Assembly: GCA_964513205.1 (NCBI GenBank)
Contig: CAZELP010000015.1
Location: forward strand, 1-42,835
Reading direction: 5' to 3'
DNA from: JAGVJT01 sp964513205
GTDB lineage: Bacteria; Pseudomonadota; Gammaproteobacteria; Legionellales; Legionellaceae
Length of the DNA: 42,835 bases
Part shown: positions 1 through 8,427 of the stretch, one piece after another
Position numbering within the stretch: position 1 is the stretch's first letter
Layout of the letters: each line of letters starts with the position of its first letter
The notes under the pieces: model-generated
Told to the model about the DNA's origin: nothing
Database searches by the model: none
Seen by the model: the letters and a program-made list of their open reading frames with translations, nothing else
Translations under genes and position numbers: made by a program

Positions 1-88
1 CACATATATTATATAAATCAATAAGTTAGCCCTCTTTTTTCCCTTGAACGCTCTAATGATTTAAACGTACTTTTTTCAGCATCAATCA

Positions 89-1720
89 TTAGAAATGCGC
101 AATAATATCCATTGCGCCTAGTACGGTGTATCGCTTGTTGGGTTTAATTCCGGCATTGGCATTGCCATTAAACGCATTTTTATCAAGAGCATAGTCATAA
201 TCAATTTCTGGACGTAACTCTATTTGTGGTGAAAACCAATGTTGCCAACCCAGTCCAAAATTAAGATAACGAGTTTTAACACCTGTACGTTGTCCTTCTT
301 TATCATTATAAAATTCAGGTCTAAATGAAATATTATCAAGCGGTGAAAATTGATAATTGATATAAGCCACAGTAGCAAGCACTGAAGCGGTACACGTCAA
401 TGAATTAGGATTATCACATTGGGCACCGTTTGGCGCATTAAATGGTATATATTGCGGAGAAAAAGGCGTGCCTCCAGTCGCAATAGCTGCAGCTGCAATA
501 GGATTGTTAACATTAGCCACATTGTTTTGATGAAGTGTATAAAGCTCGTAAGCAATATGCCAATGGTCATCGAACTTATGATAATAAGTAAACCCATACC
601 ATTGAAGATTGTTGTAACCCCAGACTCCATTATTAATACCATCCATGCAAGGATAGAAAGTATCTTTACCATCGTTCCAAGTAAAACGAGCACAAGCAAC
701 TGCTGATAACTGTGCCCCAGGATCTTTTAAAAAAGTTGACTGTGGATATAAAGGATTTGGCGCAGGATTATTCATTTCTTTCCCAATATTCCAAATTGCA
801 GTATCAGTTCCACCCACCAAGCCTAATTGTAAAATGATATTTTGAGTGACCGCCAAACTTCCTACTATTCCTTCATTGGTGTAATTATCAAAGGTATAAG
901 TCATCGAATGTGAATACATATAATTATTTGGTGCAAGCTGAGCCTCAATATCAGGAATTGATATATAACGCCCTACTCGAAAAAGCAATCCTTGTGCGAC
1001 ATTGGGAATATATAATTCTCCATAAATCATGGGAAAATCATAACCATATACAGCGTTATGATTCAAAAGCTGATAACTGACAATTCCATAGGCGGTAGTA
1101 TAACGATAGTTTTCTCCATAAATACCAGACAGTCTAAAACCCCAATCAATAAATCTTGTTTGAATCGTATCAGGAACTCGCTCTATATAAAGTACGGCTT
1201 GATCCAGTTGTACAATATTGGGGGTATAGAGATAACCTATAGGTGCGTTACCACTCGGTTGGATTTTATTTGTACTAATATTGCCGCCACCATTTACCCA
1301 ACCATAAATTTGGATATGATTTTTTTGTAACCATTTTCCGGCATTTGTATTAATAATACCAATCATAAATGGACTATCAACAGAATTAGGTCGGCTTACG
1401 CCAAGTGCAGTGGTCGCACCATAAGGCCATTCTGTAAAAGGCATAGGCGGTGTTGATTGCGGTGTTGCTGGCCAGCCAACTCTATGAGAAGGTGAGGCAT
1501 TTGGTTCAAATGGTGCGGTAGCATGCCCCATTTCTAACTTATAATAATGAAAAAATCGAGTGACAAAATCGTCACCTAAATAATAATTTAAACATCTATC
1601 ATCATGATAAGGATCACATTTAGATTCGCTATTATTGGAAAAAACTCGCTCATTGGCCCAAATGATAGAAGAAACTAAAATTAGAGAAAAAATTGCAGCC
1701 AACACAATAAATTTTTTCAA
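89..1720 (-). CDS. Outer-membrane beta-barrel porin, BBP2/OmpL-like
   Basis: A 543-residue predicted outer-membrane protein. Residues 1-22 form a signal peptide (MKK, hydrophobic stretch, ending IIWA). The rest is rich in alternating aromatic and polar residues typical of beta strands, and the chain ends in phenylalanine, as expected for BAM-dependent barrels. The central part (GRYISIPDIEAQLAPNNYMY followed by SHSMTYTFDNYTNEG) resembles the BBP2 family (PF07642), which includes OmpL-like porins. The start codon is TTG: the signal peptide begins exactly there, and an AGGA motif lies 8 bases upstream. The role is probably passive diffusion of small solutes, but the substrate is unknown. The gene stands alone, divergent from mutM across about 270 bases in which I see no other gene. 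The porin class is fairly sure; the specificity is not. Confidence 0.8.
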   Translation of the reverse strand: MKKFIVLAAIFSLILVSSIIWANERVFSNNSESKCDPYHDDRCLNYYLGDDFVTRFFHYYKLEMGHATAPFEPNASPSHRVGWPATPQSTPPMPFTEWPYGATTALGVSRPNSVDSPFMIGIINTNAGKWLQKNHIQIYGWVNGGGNISTNKIQPSGNAPIGYLYTPNIVQLDQAVLYIERVPDTIQTRFIDWGFRLSGIYGENYRYTTAYGIVSYQLLNHNAVYGYDFPMIYGELYIPNVAQGLLFRVGRYISIPDIEAQLAPNNYMYSHSMTYTFDNYTNEGIVGSLAVTQNIILQLGLVGGTDTAIWNIGKEMNNPAPNPLYPQSTFLKDPGAQLSAVACARFTWNDGKDTFYPCMDGINNGVWGYNNLQWYGFTYYHKFDDHWHIAYELYTLHQNNVANVNNPIAAAAIATGGTPFSPQYIPFNAPNGAQCDNPNSLTCTASVLATVAYINYQFSPLDNISFRPEFYNDKEGQRTGVKTRYLNFGLGWQHWFSPQIELRPEIDYDYALDKNAFNGNANAGIKPNKRYTVLGAMDIIAHF

Positions 1721-1958
1721 ATTTAACGTCCTGTAATAAAAGTAATAATTGAAATCCTGCTCTTGTAAACGCGCATTTCATTGAATTGAAAATCTTAATG
1801 CGTCAACATATTCCTGTTAAAAATAAAGATTTGCAAGTTAATATATCACTTTATGACGCTTTCTAAGCTCATCACCATCCTTCTCGTCGCTTGATCCACG
1901 CTTCAAATTTTGTAATTCGGCTTTGATAAAAACACCATTATTTCCTTAATCTAGGGTG

Positions 1959-1967
1959 TGATATAAT
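1959..1967 (+). promoter_or_regulatory. Extended -10 promoter of mutM
   Basis: The sequence TGATATAAT is a perfect extended -10 element (TGn followed by TATAAT) 26 bases upstream of the mutM ATG. No good -35 hexamer lies 17 bases upstream, which is common for extended -10 promoters. Confidence 0.6.
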
Positions 1968-1993
1968 TTTGTCGTTTAATCTTGGATATCAAA

Positions 1994-2809
1994 ATGCCAG
2001 AACTACCAGAAGTTGAAACCACACGCTTAGGCATTATGCCACATCTTTGTGGTGTCAAAATTAATTCCGCGATTATCCGAACGGACAAACTTCGTTGGCC
2101 TATCCCAAACGATTTTACAACACAAGTGGCCCATCAAACTATTCAAGATATTTCTCGTCGAGCAAAATATTTATGCATTCATCTAGAAAAAAACATGATC
2201 TTGATTCATCTCGGTATGTCTGGTCGACTGTCTTTATTGACAGAAAAAAAAGCACCTGAACGCCACGACCACGTCGACATCATCTTGGATAATGGAAAAA
2301 TCTTACGTTATACGGATCCCAGACGATTTGGTACAATTTTACTATCCAAAGATGATCAGCATCCCCTACTGCTCAATCTTGGTGTCGAACCCCTACATAA
2401 TATATTCACGGCAGATTATTTATTCAATAAATCCAAATCGTGTAAAATTGCGATTAAACCCTTCCTGATGAATCACAAAATTGTCGTCGGCATTGGAAAT
2501 ATCTACGCAACGGAAGCATTATTTCTTGCTAAAATACATCCATCGAGGCCTGCTTATACGCTCACACCACTAGAAGCTGACGTACTTGTTGAAACCATCA
2601 AAACTGTATTAAAAAAAGCGATTGAACAGGGAGGAACTACATTAAAAGATTTTCTAAATAGTGCGGGGAAACCCGGTTATTTTGTGCAACAATTAAAAGC
2701 ATATGGTCGAGCAGGTCAGCCATGTCTAAACTGCGAAACCTCATTGCAATCCTGTATATTAGGACAAAGATCAACGGTTTTTTGTCCCACCTGCCAACAA
2801 ATCAAATAA
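1994..2809 (+). CDS. mutM: Formamidopyrimidine-DNA glycosylase (Fpg/MutM)
   Basis: Bifunctional glycosylase/AP lyase that removes 8-oxoguanine and ring-opened purines from DNA. The chosen ATG gives the mature N-terminus PELPEVETTR, in which Pro2 is the Schiff-base nucleophile and Glu3 is catalytic. The upstream in-frame TTG at 1982 would bury this proline and is rejected. A conserved lysine in RRAKYL and the segment HLGMSGRL fit the family. A C-terminal zinc finger is present: CLNC, then GQRSTVFCPTCQ, giving four cysteines. The length of 271 residues is normal. The gene is monocistronic with its own extended -10 promoter. Confidence 0.97.
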   Translation: MPELPEVETTRLGIMPHLCGVKINSAIIRTDKLRWPIPNDFTTQVAHQTIQDISRRAKYLCIHLEKNMILIHLGMSGRLSLLTEKKAPERHDHVDIILDNGKILRYTDPRRFGTILLSKDDQHPLLLNLGVEPLHNIFTADYLFNKSKSCKIAIKPFLMNHKIVVGIGNIYATEALFLAKIHPSRPAYTLTPLEADVLVETIKTVLKKAIEQGGTTLKDFLNSAGKPGYFVQQLKAYGRAGQPCLNCETSLQSCILGQRSTVFCPTCQQIK

Positions 2810-2817
2810 AAATCACA

Positions 2818-2847
2818 TTGATCATTATTAAGTCAATGTGGTACAAT
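2818..2847 (+). promoter_or_regulatory. Sigma-70-like promoter for the orphan gene at 2875
   Basis: TTGATC (2818-2823), an 18-base spacer and TACAAT (2842-2847). The predicted start of transcription would be near 2854, about 20 bases before the ATG. This supports an independent gene starting at 2875 and not a product reading out of mutM. Confidence 0.5.
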
Positions 2848-2874
2848 ACAATTTTAAAAACTGGAATCAATCTG

Positions 2875-3903
2875 ATGAAAAATGAAACACAATCCATCGT
2901 TTCATCTACAAAAAAACCTAATTTATTTTTTTATGAATATGCCCATCGGCTTATTACCAAATTAACGATTAAAAACAAAAATCGTACGAAAACTTATCCA
3001 TTTTATCAATCAACAGGGGTTAACTCACAATATCGAGGAACTTGGTTCCCATTCAAAGGAATTGAAAACAATGGTTTTTTTCTAAAACCACATAGTACAA
3101 AAAATCAGCGTCTTCATCTATCTTACGACTCTACTTTCGTTGACTTTCTAGAAGAGCATCGCCATCATGTTTTTCAAAACGGGATAGAATGCTTGATGAT
3201 CAGATTTGGAAATACAGAGTGCATGCTTGTTTCCTACTTAATTGGTGGAGGATACTGGGACACAGAAGACTCTTTTTTAATCAAACAATTCATCAAAAAA
3301 AATTATCCTCATATCCTAGAAAAGCTTAAAGAAAGCTGTCCAGATATGATAGAAATACAAAATCCAATTCGGATTGAAAAACTAGAGCTAGGCGTAAAAA
3401 ATCAGAAAAAAATAAATGATTTTTTGAGGAATACGACCAAAGCTGTATTCAAAACAAATTTTTACACAAGCGTGTTTGATTACAGTATACCAACACCTCA
3501 GGAATACAATCCGCTTCAATTAAAAATCGAATCACTTCGTCATGCGTGTGAAGAATATAAAACACACCTTGATAAAAATTATCGACTACACCCCAATGAC
3601 AAATTATTAGCTAAAAAAAGAGAGCTGATAGATAAACTCTATGACACCTTACTCAAAACACACGGTAAGCGCTCCATATTAAAAACATTTGAAAACGATT
3701 TTCATGCATATAAGGACATTTTTTCTCAACGACGAGACAGTATCGGCATGTTATTTGTCAAAACAGTATTGACTATTTTGACATTTGGTCTTGCTTCTTA
3801 TTTTGGGATCTGGGCAGTAAAAGGCAACCAGGTCAACCAGAACATTGAAAAAATACTGGAAGAAAAAAACACGCCACCCCGACCCCAAACATTCAGCACG
3901 TAA
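2875..3903 (+). CDS. Orphan protein with C-terminal membrane segment, effector-like
   Basis: A 342-residue protein that I do not recognise. The open frame runs upstream into mutM, but the ATG at 2875, just downstream of a promoter-like sequence, is the sensible start. There is no N-terminal signal peptide. Residues about 1-250 are soluble, charged and aromatic. Residues about 215-280 are likely helical and rich in Lys and Glu. One strongly hydrophobic segment (about 296-320, including LFVKTVLTILTFGLASYFGI) follows a conserved-looking IFSQRRDS stretch. A 25-residue polar tail follows, rich in Glu, Lys and Pro. Large soluble body, late membrane anchor and polar tail are a common plan among secreted effectors of Legionella and Coxiella; that is an inference from architecture only. 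It converges with the DUF2892 gene, leaving 5 bases between them. Confidence 0.75.
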   Translation: MKNETQSIVSSTKKPNLFFYEYAHRLITKLTIKNKNRTKTYPFYQSTGVNSQYRGTWFPFKGIENNGFFLKPHSTKNQRLHLSYDSTFVDFLEEHRHHVFQNGIECLMIRFGNTECMLVSYLIGGGYWDTEDSFLIKQFIKKNYPHILEKLKESCPDMIEIQNPIRIEKLELGVKNQKKINDFLRNTTKAVFKTNFYTSVFDYSIPTPQEYNPLQLKIESLRHACEEYKTHLDKNYRLHPNDKLLAKKRELIDKLYDTLLKTHGKRSILKTFENDFHAYKDIFSQRRDSIGMLFVKTVLTILTFGLASYFGIWAVKGNQVNQNIEKILEEKNTPPRPQTFST

Positions 3904-3908
3904 AAAAT

Positions 3909-4106
3909 CTATAGAGAGTTTCTGTTACGCCACCGGCTTATCAAGTAAGGGATGGAGCACCAACCAATTAGTCCTTCAACAATCAGGACTATGCCCGTTA
4001 TCATAAAAAAGAGCTTTCCCATCCCCAAAACCACCCCCAAACATAAGAAAACACCAATAATCACTCGATTGATTCTGTCTGTTTTGTCAATATTGCACTG
4101 AAGCAT
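3909..4106 (-). CDS. Small inner-membrane protein, DUF2892/YgaP-like
   Basis: 65 residues. The N-terminus (CNIDKTDRINRVIIGV) and two hydrophobic segments around a KLFFMITG turn match the YgaP-type transmembrane domain (DUF2892, PF11127). In E. coli this domain is attached to a rhodanese; here it stands alone, as it often does. The family has no proven function beyond membrane association. The start ATG is preceded by a GGGAGAAAAA purine-rich ribosome binding site on the minus strand. Confidence 0.85.
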   Translation of the reverse strand: MLQCNIDKTDRINRVIIGVFLCLGVVLGMGKLFFMITGIVLIVEGLIGWCSIPYLISRWRNRNSL

Positions 4107-4177
4107 TTTTTCTCCCTTTTCGAGTCGGTATAGTCATGTTATCGTATTACATGTCTTGCTATTTTTAAATGATCCAT

Positions 4178-5089
4178 ATGAACATACTGATTGCAGGTGC
4201 ATCAGGGTTTATTGGCCATGAGCTAGTGAAAACCCTGAAGAAAGAATATACGATTAGCATATTAGGACGAAATAAAACGGCTCTAATACAAGACTTCCCA
4301 GATCACGATTGTTATACATGGGAATCACTCGAGACTTTAGACGCCAATCACTTTGATGTCATTATCAATCTATGTGGTTTTAATATTTCAAAAAACCGTT
4401 GGACCCACCGAATAAAACAAGAAATTATTGATTCTCGAACAAAAACAACGAATGAATTAACCAAATGGATGATGTCATGTCATGCAAAACCTCGATTCTT
4501 CTGTGCGAATGCAGTTGGAATTTATGGCGCAAAAGAAGGTGATACTCCGATAGTAACTGAAGATACGCTTATTGACTCACTCCACCCGCATGACTTCTTA
4601 AGTGAAGTAGGGATCCGTTGGCAAGAAGCACTGTCCAATGCAACTCATGCAAAAATCCCGGTCGTTTCAATGCGTTTTGGCGTTGTTTTAAAGAAAAAGC
4701 AAGGAATGCTGAAAAAACTATTTCCAAGTTTCTATTTCGGTTTAGGCAGTGTGATTGGAGATGGCAAACAATATATTTCTTGGATACACGTTGATGATGT
4801 TGTTGGGGGCATCCTTTTCTTAATAAAAAATCCAGAATTAAATGGTGACTTCAATTTTACATCTCCTAATCCTGTCATACAAAAAGACTTTGCAAAAATA
4901 TTCGCAAAAACCTTAAATCGCCCACTTTTTTTTCAAATGCCCAAACGAGTGATTCAGCTACTTTTTGGTGAAATGGGGGAATACTTATTACTAAGGGGAC
5001 AACGCGTCGTACCCAAACGTTTATCTGAAGCTGGATATCATTTTAAATACCCGGAATTATATCAAGCCCTTGAACATGAGTTCATGTAA
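4178..5089 (+). CDS. yfcH: NAD(P)-dependent epimerase, TIGR01777/YfcH-like
   Basis: An extended short-chain dehydrogenase family protein of about 303 residues. The N-terminal Rossmann motif GASGFIG binds the dinucleotide. The usual TIGR01777 landmarks follow: INLCGFNI, NAVGIYG (with the active-site tyrosine), RFGVVL and ISWIHVDDVV. The C-terminal DUF1731 region ends in GQRVVPKRLSEAGYHFKYP, which is diagnostic. The substrate is not known for the family. The ATG at 4178 is preferred because the Rossmann fold starts at once; an in-frame ATG at 4169 would add three residues. The last 28 bases overlap the end of the convergent ABC ATPase gene. Confidence 0.9.
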   Translation: MNILIAGASGFIGHELVKTLKKEYTISILGRNKTALIQDFPDHDCYTWESLETLDANHFDVIINLCGFNISKNRWTHRIKQEIIDSRTKTTNELTKWMMSCHAKPRFFCANAVGIYGAKEGDTPIVTEDTLIDSLHPHDFLSEVGIRWQEALSNATHAKIPVVSMRFGVVLKKKQGMLKKLFPSFYFGLGSVIGDGKQYISWIHVDDVVGGILFLIKNPELNGDFNFTSPNPVIQKDFAKIFAKTLNRPLFFQMPKRVIQLLFGEMGEYLLLRGQRVVPKRLSEAGYHFKYPELYQALEHEFM

Positions 5090-5823
5090 AACTCAATTGC
5101 ATCATCAACTGGCCCAAAATACTCAACTCGCCCTTCGTTCATTACGATGACTTGTGTGCAAAATTGACGGATAATATCATTTGAATGACTCGCAAGCACT
5201 ACAATCTGACTTTCAGAAACGGCACGATTTAAACGTGCAGAGGCTTGCTCCATGAAAAAGGCATCTCCCACACCAATGACCTCATCAATCAAAAGAATTT
5301 CAGACAACGATGCTGTTGCAACAGCAAAAGTTAATTTCATTTGCATCCCGGCCGAATAAGTTTTTACAGGCTGTTTTAAATGCTGCCGAAGATCAGTGAA
5401 GTCTGCAACGTCCTCGACTATTTTTCTGGCTTCTTTTTTAGAAAATCCTCTCATGATACCAAGATTAATGATATTTTCATAACCGCTCATTTCTTGATTC
5501 AGTCCGAGAAATATATCAAAAATAGTCGAAATTTTACCATCAATTTTAATTTGACCAGATAAAGGTCGATAAACTTTCGCTAAAACCCTTAATAAAGAAC
5601 TTTTTCCTGCACCGTTTTTGCCAATAATACCAATTCTGTCACCCATTTTTAAATCAATATTCACATTATGTAAGGCTCTATAAGTTTTATGTTTAAATGA
5701 AAGAGGAGTTTGATTACCCCCTAAAGCACGCCGACAACATTGGAATACGATTCTACCAAGAGAATTTGTTCCACTGGGTATTATATAATCCAAACACACA
5801 TCTCGAAGGACAATCGATGCCAT
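5062..5823 (-). CDS. Polysaccharide ABC exporter ATPase (Wzt/KpsT-type)
   Basis: A 253-residue ATP-binding subunit that powers export of a lipid-linked or anchored glycan across the inner membrane with the permease encoded just upstream. Walker A is GKNGAGKSS, the signature is TYSAGMQMKL, and Walker B is ILLIDEVIGVGD followed by the H-loop SHS. The phrase IDEVIGVGDAFF is characteristic of the Wzt/TagH/KpsT group. The protein stops soon after the nucleotide-binding domain. It therefore lacks the C-terminal carbohydrate-binding domain of O9a-type Wzt and resembles KpsT or O-antigen transporters without end-group recognition. It is the last gene of the seven-gene operon, 12 bases after the permease gene. 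Confidence 0.93.
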   Translation of the reverse strand: MASIVLRDVCLDYIIPSGTNSLGRIVFQCCRRALGGNQTPLSFKHKTYRALHNVNIDLKMGDRIGIIGKNGAGKSSLLRVLAKVYRPLSGQIKIDGKISTIFDIFLGLNQEMSGYENIINLGIMRGFSKKEARKIVEDVADFTDLRQHLKQPVKTYSAGMQMKLTFAVATASLSEILLIDEVIGVGDAFFMEQASARLNRAVSESQIVVLASHSNDIIRQFCTQVIVMNEGRVEYFGPVDDAIEFYMNSCSRA

Positions 5824-5835
5824 GGGTTAATCCTC

Positions 5836-6624
5836 TTATAACCAAAATACCAGACGATATTTGTATTTTTGAAAGGAAAACAAACACAAAACAGAGCCAA
5901 TAAAAAATATTATGAATGCGATTTGATAATTAAAAATATCAATCGGCTGATTCAGTAAAGGATTTCTAATTAAAACAAGAAAATGACTCAATAAATTATA
6001 ATTTAGAAAAAACTGATAAGAACTTGGCAAATATCTCGGCATCCACATGACCGGCGTTAAAAAAAATAGAACTTGAAGAGCACTGTGTATCAATTGAGGA
6101 AAATCTCGATAACGAACACCCATAATTGCAAACAATGTCCCCCAAACACAACCAATAACAGACACAATAAAAACATTCGGTATAAAAAATAAAGTGTAAT
6201 AGCCCATTTCAACATGAAATAAAAAAAAGACAGGGATAAAAGCAAAAAGATTGTGAAACAATACAATTAAATTTCTAAAAACGACTCGTAATACAAAAAT
6301 AGATAAAAATAACTCCTGATTTTTAATATAAGCAGAAGACTCCAAAAAAATATGACAGCTTTCTGTCATTAATGCACTAATAAATCCCCAAGCAATCAAA
6401 CCTGAAGCCATAAAAGGAAGATATTCTCGAGCCTCTACATGAAAAAGATGACCGTAAAGATAGCCCGTTGAATAGATAGTAATCGCTATTCGTATTGCAA
6501 CCCAAAATGGACCAATCGCAGATCGATGATAACGAATTTTAATATCTTGTGTTGCCAGCATAATCCAAACCGAACAAAATTCAAACACAGCTTTTAACTC
6601 ATCATAAACTTCACGATGTCTCAT
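5836..6624 (-). CDS. Polysaccharide ABC exporter permease (Wzm/KpsM-type)
   Basis: A 262-residue ABC-2 membrane protein with about six hydrophobic segments. The motifs IKIRYHRSAIGPFWVAIRIA near the N-terminus and FFLTPVMWMPRYLP near residue 195 are the usual landmarks of O-antigen and capsule permeases (PF01061). It should form the membrane channel with the ATPase encoded 12 bases downstream. Its start overlaps the end of the GT2 gene by 14 bases, implying translational coupling. Confidence 0.92.
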   Translation of the reverse strand: MRHREVYDELKAVFEFCSVWIMLATQDIKIRYHRSAIGPFWVAIRIAITIYSTGYLYGHLFHVEAREYLPFMASGLIAWGFISALMTESCHIFLESSAYIKNQELFLSIFVLRVVFRNLIVLFHNLFAFIPVFFLFHVEMGYYTLFFIPNVFIVSVIGCVWGTLFAIMGVRYRDFPQLIHSALQVLFFLTPVMWMPRYLPSSYQFFLNYNLLSHFLVLIRNPLLNQPIDIFNYQIAFIIFFIGSVLCLFSFQKYKYRLVFWL

Positions 6625-7300
6625 CTAATTTTAACTCCATTTGTTTTTGTAGGATTTTTTTCTTTAAAATCCTACAATATTCCTGATGATAAGTACTTTT
6701 TCCTAAATGCCCCTCATGCACACGCCTTAAAGCCAAAACATCTGGTAATACTTTTGTGACCAGCCCTATTTTTTCCGCTCTTGCATACCATTCAATGAAC
6801 TCACCTGCTTTAAGAGTTGGATCAAAGAAACCGACATCTAAAAAATGCTCCTTTCGAATAAAAAAAACACTAGGAACAACTCCGATCATGGCGCTCTGAG
6901 TAAATTTCAATCTGGATCGAGTTGTGAGTGACAATTCTGGGCTATAAAAATTTTGAATATGACCAAAGACCATGTGTGGATATGGATCCATTAACAAAGC
7001 ATTTTTTTGAAGAGAAAGTTTATTAGGCAACCATAAATCATCGGCATCTAAAAAAGCAAGATAGGTGCCTTTTGCTGCCAAAACTCCTTGATTACGACCG
7101 GCACCAGCGCCACCATTCTCAGGCATCTTTAAGTAAACAATTCGTTCATAATATGGCTCTAAAATACGTGTAGTCTCGTCAGTTGAGGCGTTATCAACAA
7201 CAATCACCTCGATTGGCGAATACATTTGAGAAAAAACAGAATCTAAAGAAGATGCCAAATACTTACCGTAATTATATGTCGGGATAATCACACTAATCAT
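6611..7300 (-). CDS. Family 2 glycosyltransferase
   Basis: A 229-residue GT-A fold enzyme, probably cytoplasmic, adding a sugar to the glycan made by this operon. The N-terminus SVIIPTYNYGKYL, the segment VIVVDNASTDET and the nucleotide-sugar/metal motif LDADD at about residues 84-88 are canonical for GT2 (PF00535). No transmembrane segments are visible. The donor and acceptor cannot be inferred. It overlaps the nucleotidyltransferase gene by 4 bases upstream and the permease gene by 14 bases downstream. Confidence 0.92.
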   Translation of the reverse strand: MISVIIPTYNYGKYLASSLDSVFSQMYSPIEVIVVDNASTDETTRILEPYYERIVYLKMPENGGAGAGRNQGVLAAKGTYLAFLDADDLWLPNKLSLQKNALLMDPYPHMVFGHIQNFYSPELSLTTRSRLKFTQSAMIGVVPSVFFIRKEHFLDVGFFDPTLKAGEFIEWYARAEKIGLVTKVLPDVLALRRVHEGHLGKSTYHQEYCRILKKKILQKQMELKLDETS

Positions 7301-8427
7301 GAGTGGTCTCTTTCTCGTATCAAAAAAACACTTACTTTTTTAAACATAGTCCATGGAATTTCCCGATAAGAATCTAACCCCCAAAATGATTTTAAATACG
7401 TTAAAAATGATAATTGTTGTCGCTTAGATTGTCGCCAAAGATTAATGACGATATGAAAAAAACGACCAACTCTTCTATTTTTTTGTTTAAAATCATGCTG
7501 CTCAACCTTGGAAATAGGCAACTCTCTCATCTTATTCAACATGTTGACAGGAATAGGTGCATCAAAAGACTCCATCAAATACGTCAGTGCTTGCTTCATT
7601 GGTAAAATCAAATGATATTTTTGAGATTGAAAATTAATTTTGTCCCAATCAACTTCATGAGCTGATTTTCTAAGTAACGTTACAGCATCCATAATCCAGC
7701 GCAATAAAGGGACCTCACTATATTGCGTCCCATGAATACAAGTTTGAAATAATAAATCTGTCGTGCTTAAACGATGCAACACGACTCCTTGACATAAAAC
7801 TTGGACACTTTCATTAAACCAATGTGCGGCAATCTCTGAAATTTCTGCCAACGGTGAAACATGCAGATCAAAGAGAAAAGGCTCACCTACCGCTTGACTT
7901 TTAAATGCCACCGCATGTCTTATACCTTCCCACCCATTCGATAAAGCATGTGCGACAAACCTCTCGTCACATGCGCTAAACCCCTGGTTTAAAAGATGTC
8001 TCATAAAATCAGTCATAAGATATTTTTCAATCAAAAGATCGAGATCCCCCAGAACTCGTACACCCCAATCTTCGTAAAATCCAGCACACATCGCAGAGCC
8101 TTTCGTTAAAATAATTTTTTCTGACTCAAACAATGGCCAATTTTGGGTCGTTTTCACCAAAGAACTGAGCAACAATTGATTGTGCATCCAATGACGCTTG
8201 TAAATTCCTTTTAACCGTCCCTCATGACTAAAGGCAATATTTGACTTAGAAATATTTTTATAAATTTTAGGCATCATTTGGTATGAAAATGGATCAACCT
8301 TGTCGATATCCATTTGATCAACCCAATTTTCCCAATGTTGTTTTGCTTGCATTGAAGGTTCTAAAGCCGCTTTCAAAAGCTGCATTTGCACGGCATCAGG
8401 CCAACAATTACCCAAGTAAGTTTGCAT
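7297..8427 (-). CDS. Nucleotidyltransferase-family protein (PF14907-like)
   Basis: About 376 residues. The segment ILTKGSAMCAGFY followed by RVLGDLDLLI matches the uncharacterised nucleotidyltransferase family PF14907 (NTP_transf_5), with a glycine-serine motif and a D-x-D metal site. The family is typically found beside HPr-kinase-like and PqqD-like genes in glycan and RiPP clusters, including the paeninodin lasso peptide cluster. I chose the ATG at 8427 because CGGAG lies 8 bases upstream and the family-like N-terminus (GNCWPDAVQMQLLKAAL) follows. An ATG at 8460 would add 11 residues but has no ribosome binding site. With this start the gene overlaps the GT4 gene by 20 bases. The actual substrate is unknown. 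Confidence 0.85.
   Translation of the reverse strand: MQTYLGNCWPDAVQMQLLKAALEPSMQAKQHWENWVDQMDIDKVDPFSYQMMPKIYKNISKSNIAFSHEGRLKGIYKRHWMHNQLLLSSLVKTTQNWPLFESEKIILTKGSAMCAGFYEDWGVRVLGDLDLLIEKYLMTDFMRHLLNQGFSACDERFVAHALSNGWEGIRHAVAFKSQAVGEPFLFDLHVSPLAEISEIAAHWFNESVQVLCQGVVLHRLSTTDLLFQTCIHGTQYSEVPLLRWIMDAVTLLRKSAHEVDWDKINFQSQKYHLILPMKQALTYLMESFDAPIPVNMLNKMRELPISKVEQHDFKQKNRRVGRFFHIVINLWRQSKRQQLSFLTYLKSFWGLDSYREIPWTMFKKVSVFLIRERDHS

Noticed and set aside
1721..1958. Small RNA or gene between the porin and mutM
   Set aside because: I find only short A/T-rich stretches and weak 5-bp inverted repeats, with no clear promoter-terminator pair.
2722..2874. N-terminal extension of the orphan protein into mutM
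   Set aside because: It overlaps the mutM zinc finger out of frame, and a promoter lies between it and the ATG at 2875.
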